Positions 50,938 through 60,484 of a stretch of 64,000 nt of DNA are shown here, piece by piece (the first letter of the stretch is position 1; every line of letters starts with the position of its first letter). The stretch is from assembly GCA_902826095.1 (NCBI GenBank), contig CADEDN010000002.1, positions 124,001 to 188,000 of the forward strand, written 5' to 3'. Below the pieces are notes generated by a model, which saw only the letters and a list, made by a program, of their open reading frames with translations, searched no databases and was not told where the DNA came from. A program made the translations under genes and the position numbers. Source of the DNA: an uncultured Alphaproteobacteria bacterium (GTDB lineage: Bacteria; Pseudomonadota; Alphaproteobacteria; Caulobacterales; Parvularculaceae).

Positions 50938-51939
50938 TTGAATCTCGACAGCACCCTTAATGTCTTTCGCGCGATCGGCGAGGAAACGCGCCTTCGGATC
51001 ATGGCGCTCCTTCTCCGCGGCGAACTCACCGTCAGCGAAATCACCCAGATTCTGGGGCAAAGCCAGCCGCGCGTCAGCAGACATCTGAAGATTTTGACCG
51101 ACGCCGGCCTCGTCGACAAATTTCGGGAAGGCTCCTGGATGTTTTACCGCGTCATCACGCCGACGCCGGAAGCGAGCGGCGCGATCCTTGGCGCGGTGAA
51201 GGCGCTGAACGCCGCGGGCGACCGCGTGATCGCGCGCGACGGCGATCGCTTCGAGCAAAGCCGCCAGGCGCGCGCCGCCGCCGCCGCCGCCTATTTTGAG
51301 AAGAACGCCGCCGAGTGGGACACGGTGCGGGGCCTGCAGATCGAGGAATCCGCCGTCGAGAATCGCATGCGCGCGATGCTCGCCGGGGACAAAGTCGGCC
51401 TCTTCGTCGATATCGGCACGGGAACAGGCCGTATGCTGACGGTGTTTTCCGACGTTTACCTGAGCGCGATCGGGTTTGATCTGTCGCGCGAAATGCTGGC
51501 GGTGGCGAGGTCGAATCTCGACCGCGCCGGCGTTTCGCATGCGCAGGTCCGCCACGGCGATCTCTTTTCGTTGCCGATCGAGGCCGCGTCCGCCGACGTC
51601 GTCTGCATCCATCACGTGCTTCACTTCCTCGCCGAGCCCGGCGCCGCGGTCCGGGAGGCGGCGCGCCTCCTCAAACCAGGCGGGCGCCTCATCATTTCCG
51701 ATTTCGCGCCGCACGAACTTGAATTCCTGCGCACGGAGCACGCGCATCGGCGGCTTGGATTCCCGGATGAAGAAGTCGGCGCATGGTGCGCCGCCTCGGG
51801 GCTCGACTTTGAGAAAACCGAAACGCTCTCGCCGGAATCGGCGGGCAAGAACGCGCTCACCGTCAAAGTCTGGCTCGCGAGCGCGCCGGAGAGCGTGCGG
51901 CGGCTGAAGAAGCAGACGCCTGAAAAACGCGTCGCCTGA
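50938..51939 (+). CDS. ArsR-family regulator fused to SAM-dependent methyltransferase
   Basis: Residues 5-85 form an ArsR winged HTH (TLNVFRAIGEETRLRIMALL, QSQPRVSRHLKILTDAGLVD). Residues 140-300 form a class I methyltransferase with the SAM motif VDIGTGTGRMLTVFSD, the later HGDLFSLPIEAASADVVC and the post-motif LKPGGRLIISDFAPHELEF. The start is taken as TTG at 50938 because the only earlier ATG (50899) lies inside the operator and the -10 region; the longer form adds 13 residues. Thirteen bases on comes metF. A repressor that senses SAM or SAH through its fused domain and controls this operon is a reasonable inference. Confidence 0.85.
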   Translation: MNLDSTLNVFRAIGEETRLRIMALLLRGELTVSEITQILGQSQPRVSRHLKILTDAGLVDKFREGSWMFYRVITPTPEASGAILGAVKALNAAGDRVIARDGDRFEQSRQARAAAAAAYFEKNAAEWDTVRGLQIEESAVENRMRAMLAGDKVGLFVDIGTGTGRMLTVFSDVYLSAIGFDLSREMLAVARSNLDRAGVSHAQVRHGDLFSLPIEAASADVVCIHHVLHFLAEPGAAVREAARLLKPGGRLIISDFAPHELEFLRTEHAHRRLGFPDEEVGAWCAASGLDFEKTETLSPESAGKNALTVKVWLASAPESVRRLKKQTPEKRVA

Positions 51940-51952
51940 AAGGGAATTTATC

Positions 51953-52834
51953 TTGTCGGATCTGCACGTATCCTTTGAATTCTTTCCGCCGAAGACCGAG
52001 GCGATGCATCAAAAGCTGTGGGCGTCTGTCGAGAAATTGAAGCCGCTCGCGCCGGATTTCGTTTCGGTCACTTACGGCGCCGGCGGATCGACGCGCGAGC
52101 GCACGCACGAAACCGTCTCGCGCATCATCAAGGAGGCCGCGCTTCCGGTCGCCGCGCATTTGACCTGCGTCGCGGCGACGAAAGCGGAAGTCGACGCCGT
52201 GCTGAAGGATTACTGGGCGGAAGGCGTCCGCCATATCGTCGCGCTGCGCGGCGATCCGCCGGGCGGGCCTGGCGAGCGCTATGTCGCGCATCCGGACGGC
52301 TACGCCAATGCGGCGGAACTCGCGGCGGCGGCGAAAAAGATCGCAGGCTTCGAGATCAGCGTCGGCTGCTATCCGGAAAAACATCCAGACAGCCCGTCGC
52401 CCGCCGCCGACATCGACATGCTGAAGCGGAAAATCGACGCCGGCGCGAGCCGCGGCATCACGCAGTTCTTCTACGACAACGAGGCCTATTTCCGATATGT
52501 CGACCGCGTTCGCCGGGCGGGGATCTCAATTCCGATCGTTCCCGGCGTGATGCCGATCACGAATTTCGCCGGCGTCCGCAAGATGGCGGACACGACCGGC
52601 GCGACAATCCCGGGCCGGCTCGTCAAACTGTTCCAGAATCTCGATGAAGATCCGGCGACGCGCCAGCTCATCGCCGCGACGGTCGCCGCCGAACAATGCC
52701 TCGCGCTCGCCGAGCAGGGCGTGAGATATTTCCATTTCTACACGCTCAATCGAGACGATCTCGCCTACGCGCTTTGCACGATGCTTGGGGTGAGGCCGAA
52801 ACAGGCGACGAAGACGCCGGGCGCCGCCGCATGA
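51953..52834 (+). CDS. metF: Methylenetetrahydrofolate reductase
   Basis: MetF reduces 5,10-methylene-THF to 5-methyl-THF using FAD and NADH. The 293-residue protein starts with TTG at 51953 ([20 protein letters not shown], a standard MetF start; the short alternative ATG at EAM would lose the FFPPK motif). It contains [45 protein letters not shown] and [15 protein letters not shown]. It overlaps metH by four bases (ATGA), so the methyl donor and the next enzyme are made together. Confidence 0.95.
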   Translation: MSDLHVSFEFFPPKTEAMHQKLWASVEKLKPLAPDFVSVTYGAGGSTRERTHETVSRIIKEAALPVAAHLTCVAATKAEVDAVLKDYWAEGVRHIVALRGDPPGGPGERYVAHPDGYANAAELAAAAKKIAGFEISVGCYPEKHPDSPSPAADIDMLKRKIDAGASRGITQFFYDNEAYFRYVDRVRRAGISIPIVPGVMPITNFAGVRKMADTTGATIPGRLVKLFQNLDEDPATRQLIAATVAAEQCLALAEQGVRYFHFYTLNRDDLAYALCTMLGVRPKQATKTPGAAA

Positions 52835-55479
52835 CGACGCCTGTATTCGTCAATATCGGCGAGCGGACGAACGTCACCGGCTCGGCGAAGTTCCGCAAAC
52901 TCATCAAGGACGACGACTACGACGGCGCGCTCGCCGTCGCGCGCCAGCAGGTGGAGCAGGGCGCGCAGATCATCGACGTCAACATGGACGAGGGGATGCT
53001 CGACGGCGTCGCCGCCATGCGCCGGTTCCTGCGCCTCATCGCGTCAGAGCCCGACATCTCGCGCGTGCCGATCATGATCGACTCGTCGAAATGGGAGGTG
53101 ATTGAAGAAGGCCTCAAGAATGTCCAGGGCAAGGCGATCGTCAATTCGATTTCCCTGAAGGAAGGCGAGGCGGCGTTTTTCGATCACGCGCGGAAAGTGC
53201 GCCGATACGGCGCCGCCGTCGTCGTGATGGCGTTCGACGAAAAGGGCCAGGCGGACAATGCGGCGCGCAAGATCGAAATTTGCGAACGTTCGTACAAATA
53301 TCTCGTCGAGAAAGTCGGCTTTCCGGCGGACGACATCATCTTCGATCCGAACATCTTCGCCGTCGCGACCGGGATCGAAGAGCACAACAATTACGCCGTC
53401 GACTTCATCGAGGCGACGCGCGAGATCAAAAGGCGCCTTCCCGGCGCGCGCGTCTCCGGCGGCGTCTCGAACATTTCATTTTCGTTCCGGGGCAATGAGC
53501 CGGTGCGCGAGGCGATGCATTCCGTCTTTCTCTATCACGCCATCAAGGCCGGGATGGACATGGGGATCGTCAACGCCGGACAGCTTGCGATCTATGACGA
53601 GATCGCGCCGTCGCTGCGCGATCCCGTTGAGGATGTCATCCTCAACCGGCGTCCGGACGCGACCGAAAAGCTGCTTGAGGTCGCCGAGCAGTACAAGGGC
53701 GAGGCCGGCAAGAAGACCGAGGCGGACCTCGCCTGGCGCGAGGCGAGCGTCGAGGAGCGGCTGAAACACGCGCTGGTGAAGGGGATCACTGACTTCATCG
53801 CGGAAGACGCGGAAGAAGCGCGGGTGAAGCTCGGCCGCCCGCTCTTCGTCATCGAGGGCCCTTTGATGGACGGCATGAACGTCGTCGGCGACCTGTTCGG
53901 TTCGGGAAAGATGTTTCTGCCGCAAGTCGTCAAATCCGCGCGGGTGATGAAACAGGCGGTCGCTTATCTGACGCCCTTCATGGAGAAGGAAAAGAAAGAG
54001 CAGGGGCTCGCGCAGGGAAAGCCGAACGGCGTGATCTTGATGGCGACGGTGAAAGGCGACGTTCACGACATCGGCAAGAACATCGTCGGCGTCGTGCTTC
54101 AGTGCAATAATTACGAGGTGATCGATCTCGGCGTCATGGTTCCCGCTGAGAAGATTCTCAACGAAGCGCGGGCGCGCAAGGTCGACATCATCGGACTCTC
54201 CGGGCTGATCACGCCGAGCCTTGACGAAATGCGCCACGTCGCCGCCGAGATGAAGCGGCAGGGATTTGATATCCCGCTGCTCATCGGCGGCGCGACGACG
54301 AGCCGGGCGCATACCGCGGTCAAGATCGCGCCGAACTATGATCATGGCGTCGTTTATGTGACGGATGCGAGCCGGGCCGTCGGCGTCGCCGGCGCGCTGG
54401 TTTCGGAAGAGCGCCGCCCAGCCTATCTCGCCGAGACCAGGAGCGATTACGCGCGCATCAAGGAGCAGCATGAGAAAGGGCGCGAGAAAAATCCGCGCAT
54501 TACGATCGCCGAAGCGCGCAGGAACGCGCTGAAAATCGACTGGAAGAATTATCAGCCGCCGGCGCCGTCCTTCACCGGCGTCAGGGCGTTTCGCCAATAT
54601 GATTTAAGAACGCTCGCCGCCCATATCGACTGGACGCCGTTCTTCGCCTCATGGGAACTTGCCGGGAAATATCCGCGCATCCTTGACGACGAAATCGTCG
54701 GCGACGCCGCGCGCGCGCTTTTCGGCGACGCGGGCGCGATGTTGCGCGACATCATATTGAACAACCGCCTGACGGCGCACGGCGTCGTCGGATTCTGGCC
54801 GGCGAACGCCGTCGGCGACGACGTCGAACTCTACGCAGATGAAAGCCGCAAGGCTCCGATCGCGGTGCTTCATGGGCTGCGCCAGCAGATCGCCAAGCGC
54901 GAGGACGGCGCGCCGAATTATTGCGTATCCGACTTCGTGGCGCCCAAAGAAAGCGGCAAGCGCGACTATGTCGGCGCCTTCGCGGTGACCGCCGGCGTCG
55001 GCGAGGAGGCGCTCGCCGCTTCGTTCGATAACGCGCACGACAATTATTCAGCGATCATGTCGAAAGCGCTCGCCGACCGCCTCGCCGAGGCTTTCGCCGA
55101 ACATCTCCACGCGCGCGTTCGCCGCGAGCTTTGGGGCTATGCGAAAGACGAATCGCTGTCGATCGAGGAGATGATCAAGGAGAAATACCAGGGCGTTCGC
55201 CCGGCGCCCGGATATCCCGCGCAGCCGGACCATACCGAAAAGGCGACGCTCTTCCGGTTGGTCGACGCCGGCAAGAACGCCGACATGGCGCTGACGGAGA
55301 GTTTCGCGATGACGCCGCCCGCATCCGTATCAGGGCTCTATTTCAGCCATCCTGCGTCGCTCTATTTCGGCGTCGGGCATATCGCGAAAGATCAGGTCGA
55401 GGATTACGCGCGCCGAAAGGGGATCAGTCTCGCCGAAGCGGAGCGGTGGCTGTCGCCGATTTTGGGCTACGACGCCTAA
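52831..55479 (+). CDS. metH: Cobalamin-dependent methionine synthase lacking the homocysteine domain (MetH2)
   Basis: From the ATG at 52831 this has 882 residues, about 345 fewer than full MetH. It begins directly with the pterin (methyl-THF) domain ([20 protein letters not shown]). It continues with the B12-binding domain with D410-V-H412-D-I-G415 (His412 is the cobalt ligand) and ends with the SAM-dependent reactivation domain ([19 protein letters not shown]). The missing N-terminal homocysteine/zinc domain is normally supplied by a separate metH1 in alphaproteobacteria, but no such gene is adjacent here. The longer upstream frame only shadows metF. Confidence 0.94.
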   Translation: MTTPVFVNIGERTNVTGSAKFRKLIKDDDYDGALAVARQQVEQGAQIIDVNMDEGMLDGVAAMRRFLRLIASEPDISRVPIMIDSSKWEVIEEGLKNVQGKAIVNSISLKEGEAAFFDHARKVRRYGAAVVVMAFDEKGQADNAARKIEICERSYKYLVEKVGFPADDIIFDPNIFAVATGIEEHNNYAVDFIEATREIKRRLPGARVSGGVSNISFSFRGNEPVREAMHSVFLYHAIKAGMDMGIVNAGQLAIYDEIAPSLRDPVEDVILNRRPDATEKLLEVAEQYKGEAGKKTEADLAWREASVEERLKHALVKGITDFIAEDAEEARVKLGRPLFVIEGPLMDGMNVVGDLFGSGKMFLPQVVKSARVMKQAVAYLTPFMEKEKKEQGLAQGKPNGVILMATVKGDVHDIGKNIVGVVLQCNNYEVIDLGVMVPAEKILNEARARKVDIIGLSGLITPSLDEMRHVAAEMKRQGFDIPLLIGGATTSRAHTAVKIAPNYDHGVVYVTDASRAVGVAGALVSEERRPAYLAETRSDYARIKEQHEKGREKNPRITIAEARRNALKIDWKNYQPPAPSFTGVRAFRQYDLRTLAAHIDWTPFFASWELAGKYPRILDDEIVGDAARALFGDAGAMLRDIILNNRLTAHGVVGFWPANAVGDDVELYADESRKAPIAVLHGLRQQIAKREDGAPNYCVSDFVAPKESGKRDYVGAFAVTAGVGEEALAASFDNAHDNYSAIMSKALADRLAEAFAEHLHARVRRELWGYAKDESLSIEEMIKEKYQGVRPAPGYPAQPDHTEKATLFRLVDAGKNADMALTESFAMTPPASVSGLYFSHPASLYFGVGHIAKDQVEDYARRKGISLAEAERWLSPILGYDA

Positions 55480-55482
55480 GCG

Positions 55483-55587
55483 TCAAAACCGCACGAAGTC
55501 GATGAGAAGGACTGCCGCCATCATCAATCCGCCGCCGCACAGCAACGCGGCGAGAGCCAAACGCAACTGATCAAAGAGCGATTCCAT
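55483..55587 (-). CDS. 34-residue single-span membrane peptide
   Basis: An ATG at 55587 preceded by AAGGGGACC encodes MESLFDQLRLALAALLCGGG and then LMMAAVLLIDFVRF, one membrane helix with a short acidic start. The clear ribosome site and hydrophobic design support a real small protein. It converges with metH, three bases away. The function is unknown. Confidence 0.55.
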   Translation of the reverse strand: MESLFDQLRLALAALLCGGGLMMAAVLLIDFVRF

Positions 55588-55798
55588 TGAGGTCCCCTTG
55601 CTCAGCGTCCGATCGACCGGACGGCGGGATAGTGCGCGCCGCCGCGCTCTATGCAAGGCCGTGCGGGGACGGGCGGCGCAATGCTTGCGCAGCGCGGCCG
55701 GCAAGCGTCTGGGGCCGTGTCGAAATTTAATTTTTCCACAATTCAGTTGAATTTTCTAAGAATCGCGGCGGTGACGCCTCTGGCGAGGCGACGCGGCG

Positions 55799-56521
55799 AT
55801 GTTTAAGGGGTGGGGAGCATTAGGGACGGCGCCTTTGAGCATTTGGGACCAGATCGGCGAGGCGATCGAAGAAGCGCATAAGCGAACGCTTGGCGCGGCG
55901 CTCGATCGATTTGCGGAGATGAAAGCGCGGCGCGACGAATCGGCGTTTTCGATCGCGCTGATCGCGCTTTCGGCGAAAATCGCGCGCGCCGACGGGATCG
56001 TCACCGCGAACGAAGTCGAGGCGTTCCGGAAATTCTTCGCCTATCCCGCGACGGAAGATTCCAAAGTGCGGATGATCTTCGACCTCGCCAAACAGGACGT
56101 CGCGGGCTTTGACCATTATGTCGGGCAGGTCGCGAAGATTTTTGACGATGATCCGATCGTTCTCGAAGACGTGATCGACTGTCTTCTTTATGTCGCACTG
56201 GCGGACGGCCAGGCGCATCCGCGCGAAATGGCGATGCTTGAGCAGGCGTCGGAGGCGTTCAAACTGAAACCAGGGGCATGGCGACGTCTGAAGGCGGCGC
56301 ATCTCGGCCAGGATCATGACGATCCCTATATCATCCTCGGCCTTGATCATGACGCCGACGACGCGGCGCTCCGGGCGAAATATCGGGATCTGATGCGGGA
56401 AAATCACCCTGACGCGCTGATCGCGCGGGGCGTGCCGGCCTCGCTGATCAAGATCGCCGAGAACCGCACGGCGGCGATCAACGCGGCCTATGAGAAAATC
56501 CTCGCGGAAAGAGCCCGTTAA
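55799..56521 (+). CDS. TerB-like plus DnaJ-domain protein (DjlA-type co-chaperone)
   Basis: The 240-residue protein has a TerB-like helical domain (about 45-165; ALSAKIARADGIVTANEVEA, LLYVALADGQAHPREMAMLE). A C-terminal J domain (about 172-238; YIILGLDHDADDAALRAKYR) carries the HPD motif in RENHPDALIARG. This is the DjlA layout, but the N-terminal membrane helix of E. coli DjlA is absent; a short hydrophobic-polar start takes its place. It should stimulate DnaK. It is monocistronic, with non-coding DNA on both sides. Confidence 0.85.
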   Translation: MFKGWGALGTAPLSIWDQIGEAIEEAHKRTLGAALDRFAEMKARRDESAFSIALIALSAKIARADGIVTANEVEAFRKFFAYPATEDSKVRMIFDLAKQDVAGFDHYVGQVAKIFDDDPIVLEDVIDCLLYVALADGQAHPREMAMLEQASEAFKLKPGAWRRLKAAHLGQDHDDPYIILGLDHDADDAALRAKYRDLMRENHPDALIARGVPASLIKIAENRTAAINAAYEKILAERAR

Positions 56522-56625
56522 CCACACGTTGTATTCGCCTAATTTTCGCTTAACTGATGTGTTGTAATTTGTGATGGTCGTGGGCGGCGAAAGCCGCTGG
56601 ACCGTGCGAACAGGGTGCGCGTAGA

Positions 56626-56901
56626 GTGTCGATCGGTGCAGGCGTAGGCGTGGGCGACATGCGGGACGATCCGGCGGAAAATATCGTCAGGACCGGGGCG
56701 GATTTCAGGGATCGCGGGCTGACGGGATTTGTCGACGCGGTGCTTTTTCTGGCGATCTTGTGCTTTTCGGCCGTGGCGCTGCTCGCCGTCGCTTTGGCGG
56801 CGCCCCTCGTCATCGCCGTTTCGGCGGTCCTTGGCGCGCTGTCGGCGCTGACCGCAAGGAGCGGACGGCGCGGCGGCTGGCGGGTCGCCAATCCGGCCTG
56901 A
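56626..56901 (+). CDS. Small membrane protein of unknown function
   Basis: The 91-residue frame has a GTG start at 56626; an ATG at 56659 would remove 11 residues. It has a hydrophilic start and two adjoining hydrophobic segments (FVDAVLFLAILCFSAVALLA, LAAPLVIAVSAVLGALSALT), then a basic tail. No family is recognised. The region ahead (56522-56625) has two TTAAC words but no clear promoter. Confidence 0.5.
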   Translation: MSIGAGVGVGDMRDDPAENIVRTGADFRDRGLTGFVDAVLFLAILCFSAVALLAVALAAPLVIAVSAVLGALSALTARSGRRGGWRVANPA

Positions 56902-56993
56902 TCCACGGTCCGCCTTCCCAGATTGCTGACCTTCTGATTGCTGACTGGCGCGGAGCGGCGTAAGGCACGGCGCTTTCGGAAGCGGGGACAAGT

Positions 56994-57932
56994 GTGAGCG
57001 CGCGCGAGCTGGCGGTCCTGATCAGCCTCTGCATCGCGTGGGGGTTTCATTACGTCGTCATCAAGGTCGCTGTCGCCGAAGTTCCGCCGATCTTCTACGC
57101 CGCGATGCGCATGACGCTTGTCGCAATCGTGCTTGCGCCGTTCCTGCGCTGGCGCATGGGAAAGATGCGGACGATCTTTGTCGCGGCGCTCTGTTTCGGC
57201 GCGTTCAATTACGCGCTGCTATTTTCCGGCTTCATATTCGCGACCGCCTCGGCTGCGGCAATCGCCAATGAGCTCTACGTGCCTTTCGCGACGATCTTGT
57301 CGGTGCTCCTCCTCAAGGAGGAAATCGGCTGGCGGCGGATTGTCGGCATCACGCTCGCCTTCGCGGGCGTCGCCATCATCGCGCTCGACAGGGAAGGCGC
57401 GCCCGCCGACGCGCGCATCGGCATCGGCGTCGGCCTCGTCGCCGCGGCGACCCTTGTCGAGGCGTTCGGCGCGATCCTTGTCAAGAAGACGTCGGGCTTT
57501 AAACCCTGGGAGCTGCTCGCCTGGTTCGGCTTTATCGGCGCGCCGATCCTCTGGGCGATTTCGGGCGTCATCGAAAAGGATCAGCTCGCCTCGCTGGCGG
57601 CGAGCGACAAGAAATTGGTCGTCAGCGCTGTGCTTTATTCCGCGATCGTCTCGTCGGTGTTCGGCCACACCGCTTATTATTGGCTCTTGCAGCGCCGGCC
57701 GGTGTCGCAGGTCGCCTCTTCGACCCTGTTGACGACGTTTCTCGCCGTCTTGTTCTCGATCGTCCTGCTCGGCGAACCGCTGACGACCGTGATATTGATC
57801 GGCGGCGCGATGACTTTGGTCGGGGTCGGAATCGTCGTCCTCAGAGCGCCGACGACCGCGCCGGAGCCGGGCGCGCCGGAATCGATCATCGTCGCGCCCG
57901 TCGAGGCCGAGAAAGGAGCGTCAAACCCATGA
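56994..57932 (+). CDS. EamA/DMT-family transporter
   Basis: This 312-residue inner-membrane protein has ten predicted helices in two EamA repeats (for example LISLCIAWGFHYVVIKVAVA and FGFIGAPILWAISGVIEK). The family exports or imports small metabolites such as amino acids; the substrate cannot be told. The start is GTG at 56994. The stop overlaps the amidase start by four bases (ATGA), so the two are translated together. The tail is acidic. Confidence 0.88.
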   Translation: MSARELAVLISLCIAWGFHYVVIKVAVAEVPPIFYAAMRMTLVAIVLAPFLRWRMGKMRTIFVAALCFGAFNYALLFSGFIFATASAAAIANELYVPFATILSVLLLKEEIGWRRIVGITLAFAGVAIIALDREGAPADARIGIGVGLVAAATLVEAFGAILVKKTSGFKPWELLAWFGFIGAPILWAISGVIEKDQLASLAASDKKLVVSAVLYSAIVSSVFGHTAYYWLLQRRPVSQVASSTLLTTFLAVLFSIVLLGEPLTTVILIGGAMTLVGVGIVVLRAPTTAPEPGAPESIIVAPVEAEKGASNP

Positions 57933-58618
57933 AAAAGGTGAAGCTCGTGGACAATCCCTCGCCGAACTTCGACGAGCGCGGCCGCGACGTCGACATGATC
58001 ATTCTTCACTACACGGGCATGATCTCGGCGAAAGAGGCGCTGGGCAGGCTTTGCGATCCCGTCGCAAAGGTTTCATGCCACTATCTCGTCGACGAGGACG
58101 GAACGATTTTCGCGCTCGTCCCCGAAGGAAAGCGCGCCTATCACGCCGGCGTCGGCGCGTGGAAAGGCGAGAGCGACCTTAATGCGCGATCAATCGGCGT
58201 TGAAATCGCCAATCCTGGTCATGAATGGGGCTACAGAAAATTTCCGGCGCGACAAATCGAGATGACGATCGCGCTTGTCAGGGACATCAGATCGCGCCGC
58301 GCCGTGCCGCTCAATCGCATCCTTGGCCATTCCGATGTCGCGCCGCAACGCAAAGAAGATCCGGGCGAGCTATTCCCCTGGGGCAAATTCGCCGCCGAGG
58401 GCCAGGCGATCGGCCGCTATAATGGCGATGAGGACCCTTCGGTTTCCTATGAGGTCGCATTGTCGATGCTGCGCGCGATCGGCTACGACGCCCCCGACAA
58501 GGCGCACGCCGCCGCGCTTGTCGCATTCCAGCGCCGGTTTTGCCCGAAAGCCCTGGCGCAGGGGTTCAGCCCCTTGACCAAGGCGGCGCTCAAATGGGCG
58601 GCGCAGGCGATGGCCTGA
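57929..58618 (+). CDS. N-acetylmuramoyl-L-alanine amidase (AmpD/AmiD type)
   Basis: The 229-residue protein starts at the ATG overlapping the transporter stop. It has an amidase_2 domain with zinc ligands and catalytic residues in IILHYTGM (His27), IGVEIANPGHEWGY (Glu) and LGHSDVAPQRKEDPGELFPW (His and Asp). A C-terminal peptidoglycan-binding helical part follows (about 170-229). There is no signal peptide, so it should act on anhydro-muropeptides in the cytoplasm (recycling), as AmpD does. The open frame extends upstream but only antisense-like across the transporter. Confidence 0.9.
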   Translation: MKKVKLVDNPSPNFDERGRDVDMIILHYTGMISAKEALGRLCDPVAKVSCHYLVDEDGTIFALVPEGKRAYHAGVGAWKGESDLNARSIGVEIANPGHEWGYRKFPARQIEMTIALVRDIRSRRAVPLNRILGHSDVAPQRKEDPGELFPWGKFAAEGQAIGRYNGDEDPSVSYEVALSMLRAIGYDAPDKAHAAALVAFQRRFCPKALAQGFSPLTKAALKWAAQAMA

Positions 58619-58627
58619 GTTCGGCGG

Positions 58628-59368
58628 TCAGCGGCCGGTTGAAAGAAACCGCCGCGTCGTTCCTTCAAGGACGACGGCGGTCAGCGCGTCCGACCATACG
58701 GCGCCGGTGTCGACATTGATGCGCCAGCCGGCGTCGACCGGTTTCTTGACCGGATGGTGACCGTGTACGACTGTTTCCTGCGGACGCTTGTCGGCCTCGG
58801 CGTTGTGGAATTCGCTTCGTATCCAGAGGCAATGCTCCGCCTTCTGATCTTCGAGCGCGACGCCCGGCTTGAAGCCGGCGTGAACGAACGCGTAGTCGCC
58901 GAGAACGCGCCAGAGTTCGAGCGATCCCAAAAATTCGCGATGCGCGGCGGGCAGCCGTTCGGCGAGTTCGCCGGCAAGGGTCGCCGGGCGCTTTTTCCAG
59001 ACATCCGCAAGGCCGTAGCTCTCAAGCGTCTTGTCGCCGCCCCAGTGCAGCCATTCTTCGTTGAAGTCGGGCTTTTCCAGAAAGTCGATCATCGCCTGCT
59101 CGTGATTGCCTCTGAGAAAGACCGACTCCGGCAGATCAGCCTTCACTTTCAGGAGACGGTCGATCACGGCATTGGAATCCGGGCCGCGATCGACGTAATC
59201 GCCCAGAAAAATGAGGCGTCGTCGTGCGTCCGTCCGCTCGATGTCGATCATCGACAAAAGCTGCTCCAGCAGCCCGGCGCAGCCGTGGATGTCGCCGATC
59301 GCGTAGAGCCGCTCGCCTTCCGGGGCGGCGGATTGCGACGGCTTTCCCCCAAAAAACCTGCCCAACAT
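58628..59368 (-). CDS. Metallophosphoesterase (PPP-type serine/threonine phosphatase / Ap4A hydrolase-like)
   Basis: From the ATG at 59368, which has a GGTAGAG site, this is 246 residues. The PPP signature blocks are all present: AIGDIHGCAGLLEQLL, FLGDYVDRGPDSN, FLRGNHEQAMIDFL, YAFVHAGFKPGV and VHGHHPVKKPV. This group removes phosphate from proteins or from dinucleoside polyphosphates; the choice cannot be made here. An earlier in-frame ATG at 59389 has no ribosome site. It is divergent from galE. Confidence 0.88.
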   Translation of the reverse strand: MLGRFFGGKPSQSAAPEGERLYAIGDIHGCAGLLEQLLSMIDIERTDARRRLIFLGDYVDRGPDSNAVIDRLLKVKADLPESVFLRGNHEQAMIDFLEKPDFNEEWLHWGGDKTLESYGLADVWKKRPATLAGELAERLPAAHREFLGSLELWRVLGDYAFVHAGFKPGVALEDQKAEHCLWIRSEFHNAEADKRPQETVVHGHHPVKKPVDAGWRINVDTGAVWSDALTAVVLEGTTRRFLSTGR

Positions 59369-59485
59369 ACGCTCTACCTGATGCGGCATTTGTCTTATAA
59401 TAACCGAAGAAGGGCATGCTAGGTAAAAATTGCCGGGCGCAGGGATTTGGGAATTGGTTAACGACTGGGTCGACGGAGCCAGATC

Positions 59486-60484
59486 ATGACGGTCCTCGTC
59501 ACCGGAGGCGCCGGGTATATCGGCGCGCATATGCTTCTTGCGCTGGCCGAAGCCGGCGAGCCGGCGGTCGCGCTTGACGATCTATCCAACGGCGCGCGCT
59601 GGCTGGCGCCTGATCAAAAGCGCCTCATCGTCGCCGATGTCGGCGACCGCGAAGTCGTCATCCGCCTGCTGCGCGACTTCAAGGTGCGCGAGGTCATCCA
59701 TTTCGCGGGATCGATCCTCGTTCCTGAATCGCTGCAAAAGCCGCTGCATTATTACTGGAACAACACGGCCAAGACGATCGCGCTTCTTGAATCCTGCGTC
59801 GCCTGCAATGTCGAGCGGTTCATCTTTTCGTCGACCGCCGCCGTCTATGGAACGCCGGATCATTCGCCGGTGAACGAAACGGCGACGATCCATTCGATTT
59901 CGCCTTACGGCGCCTCCATGGCGATGAGCGAACGGGTGCTCGAAGACGCGGCGAAGGCGCATGGTTTTGGACACACCATCCTGCGCTATTTCAACGTCGC
60001 CGGCGCGGATCCTCGCGGAAGGGCCGGTCAGATCGGCAAGCCGACGCACCTCGTTCGCGTCGCCGCGCAGATCGCCGTCGGCGCGCGCAAGGAAAAACTG
60101 CAAATCTACGGCGCCGATTATCCAACGCCCGACGGCACCGCCATCCGCGACTTTGTGCATGTGTCGGATCTTGCGGACGCGCACCTTGCCGCGCTCGCGC
60201 GGTTGCGTCGCGGGGCCGGACCCGAAATTCTCAATGTCGGCTATGGTCGCGGCTATTCGGTGTCGGAAGTGATCGACGCCTTCGAACGTGTGACGGGGAA
60301 GGCGCTCGCGCATGAGATCGGCCCGCGCCGTCCCGGCGATCCGCCGCAGCTCATCGCCGATACGGCGGCGATCCGCACCGAACTCGACTGGCGGCCGCGC
60401 TATGACGATATCGACTTCATCGTCCGCTCGGCGATCGACTGGGAAAGAAAGCTCGCAAAAATGCCGAATGGTCCTGCTGCATGA
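59486..60484 (+). CDS. galE: UDP-glucose 4-epimerase-like SDR protein with altered active site
   Basis: The 332-residue extended SDR protein has the NAD motif VTGGAGYIGAHMLLA (residues 5-19) and FIFSSTAAVYGTPDHSPVNE. It also has LRYFNVAGADPRGRAGQIGK and IYGADYPTPDGTAIRDFVHV, all GalE-like. The catalytic Tyr-x-x-x-Lys is Tyr141-x-x-x-Met145 (SPYGASMAMSERVLED), so the lysine that holds the ribose and tunes the tyrosine is lost. The name therefore rests on overall likeness; activity may be low or different. It overlaps vanZ (ATGA), joining a galE-vanZ-kdsB operon of surface-sugar genes. Confidence 0.82.
   Translation: MTVLVTGGAGYIGAHMLLALAEAGEPAVALDDLSNGARWLAPDQKRLIVADVGDREVVIRLLRDFKVREVIHFAGSILVPESLQKPLHYYWNNTAKTIALLESCVACNVERFIFSSTAAVYGTPDHSPVNETATIHSISPYGASMAMSERVLEDAAKAHGFGHTILRYFNVAGADPRGRAGQIGKPTHLVRVAAQIAVGARKEKLQIYGADYPTPDGTAIRDFVHVSDLADAHLAALARLRRGAGPEILNVGYGRGYSVSEVIDAFERVTGKALAHEIGPRRPGDPPQLIADTAAIRTELDWRPRYDDIDFIVRSAIDWERKLAKMPNGPAA

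Noticed and set aside
52696-52830. N-terminal extension of MetH with 45 more residues
   Set aside because: It lies within metF in another frame, is Arg-rich without family likeness, and the ATG at 52831 is coupled to the metF stop and begins at the known pterin domain.
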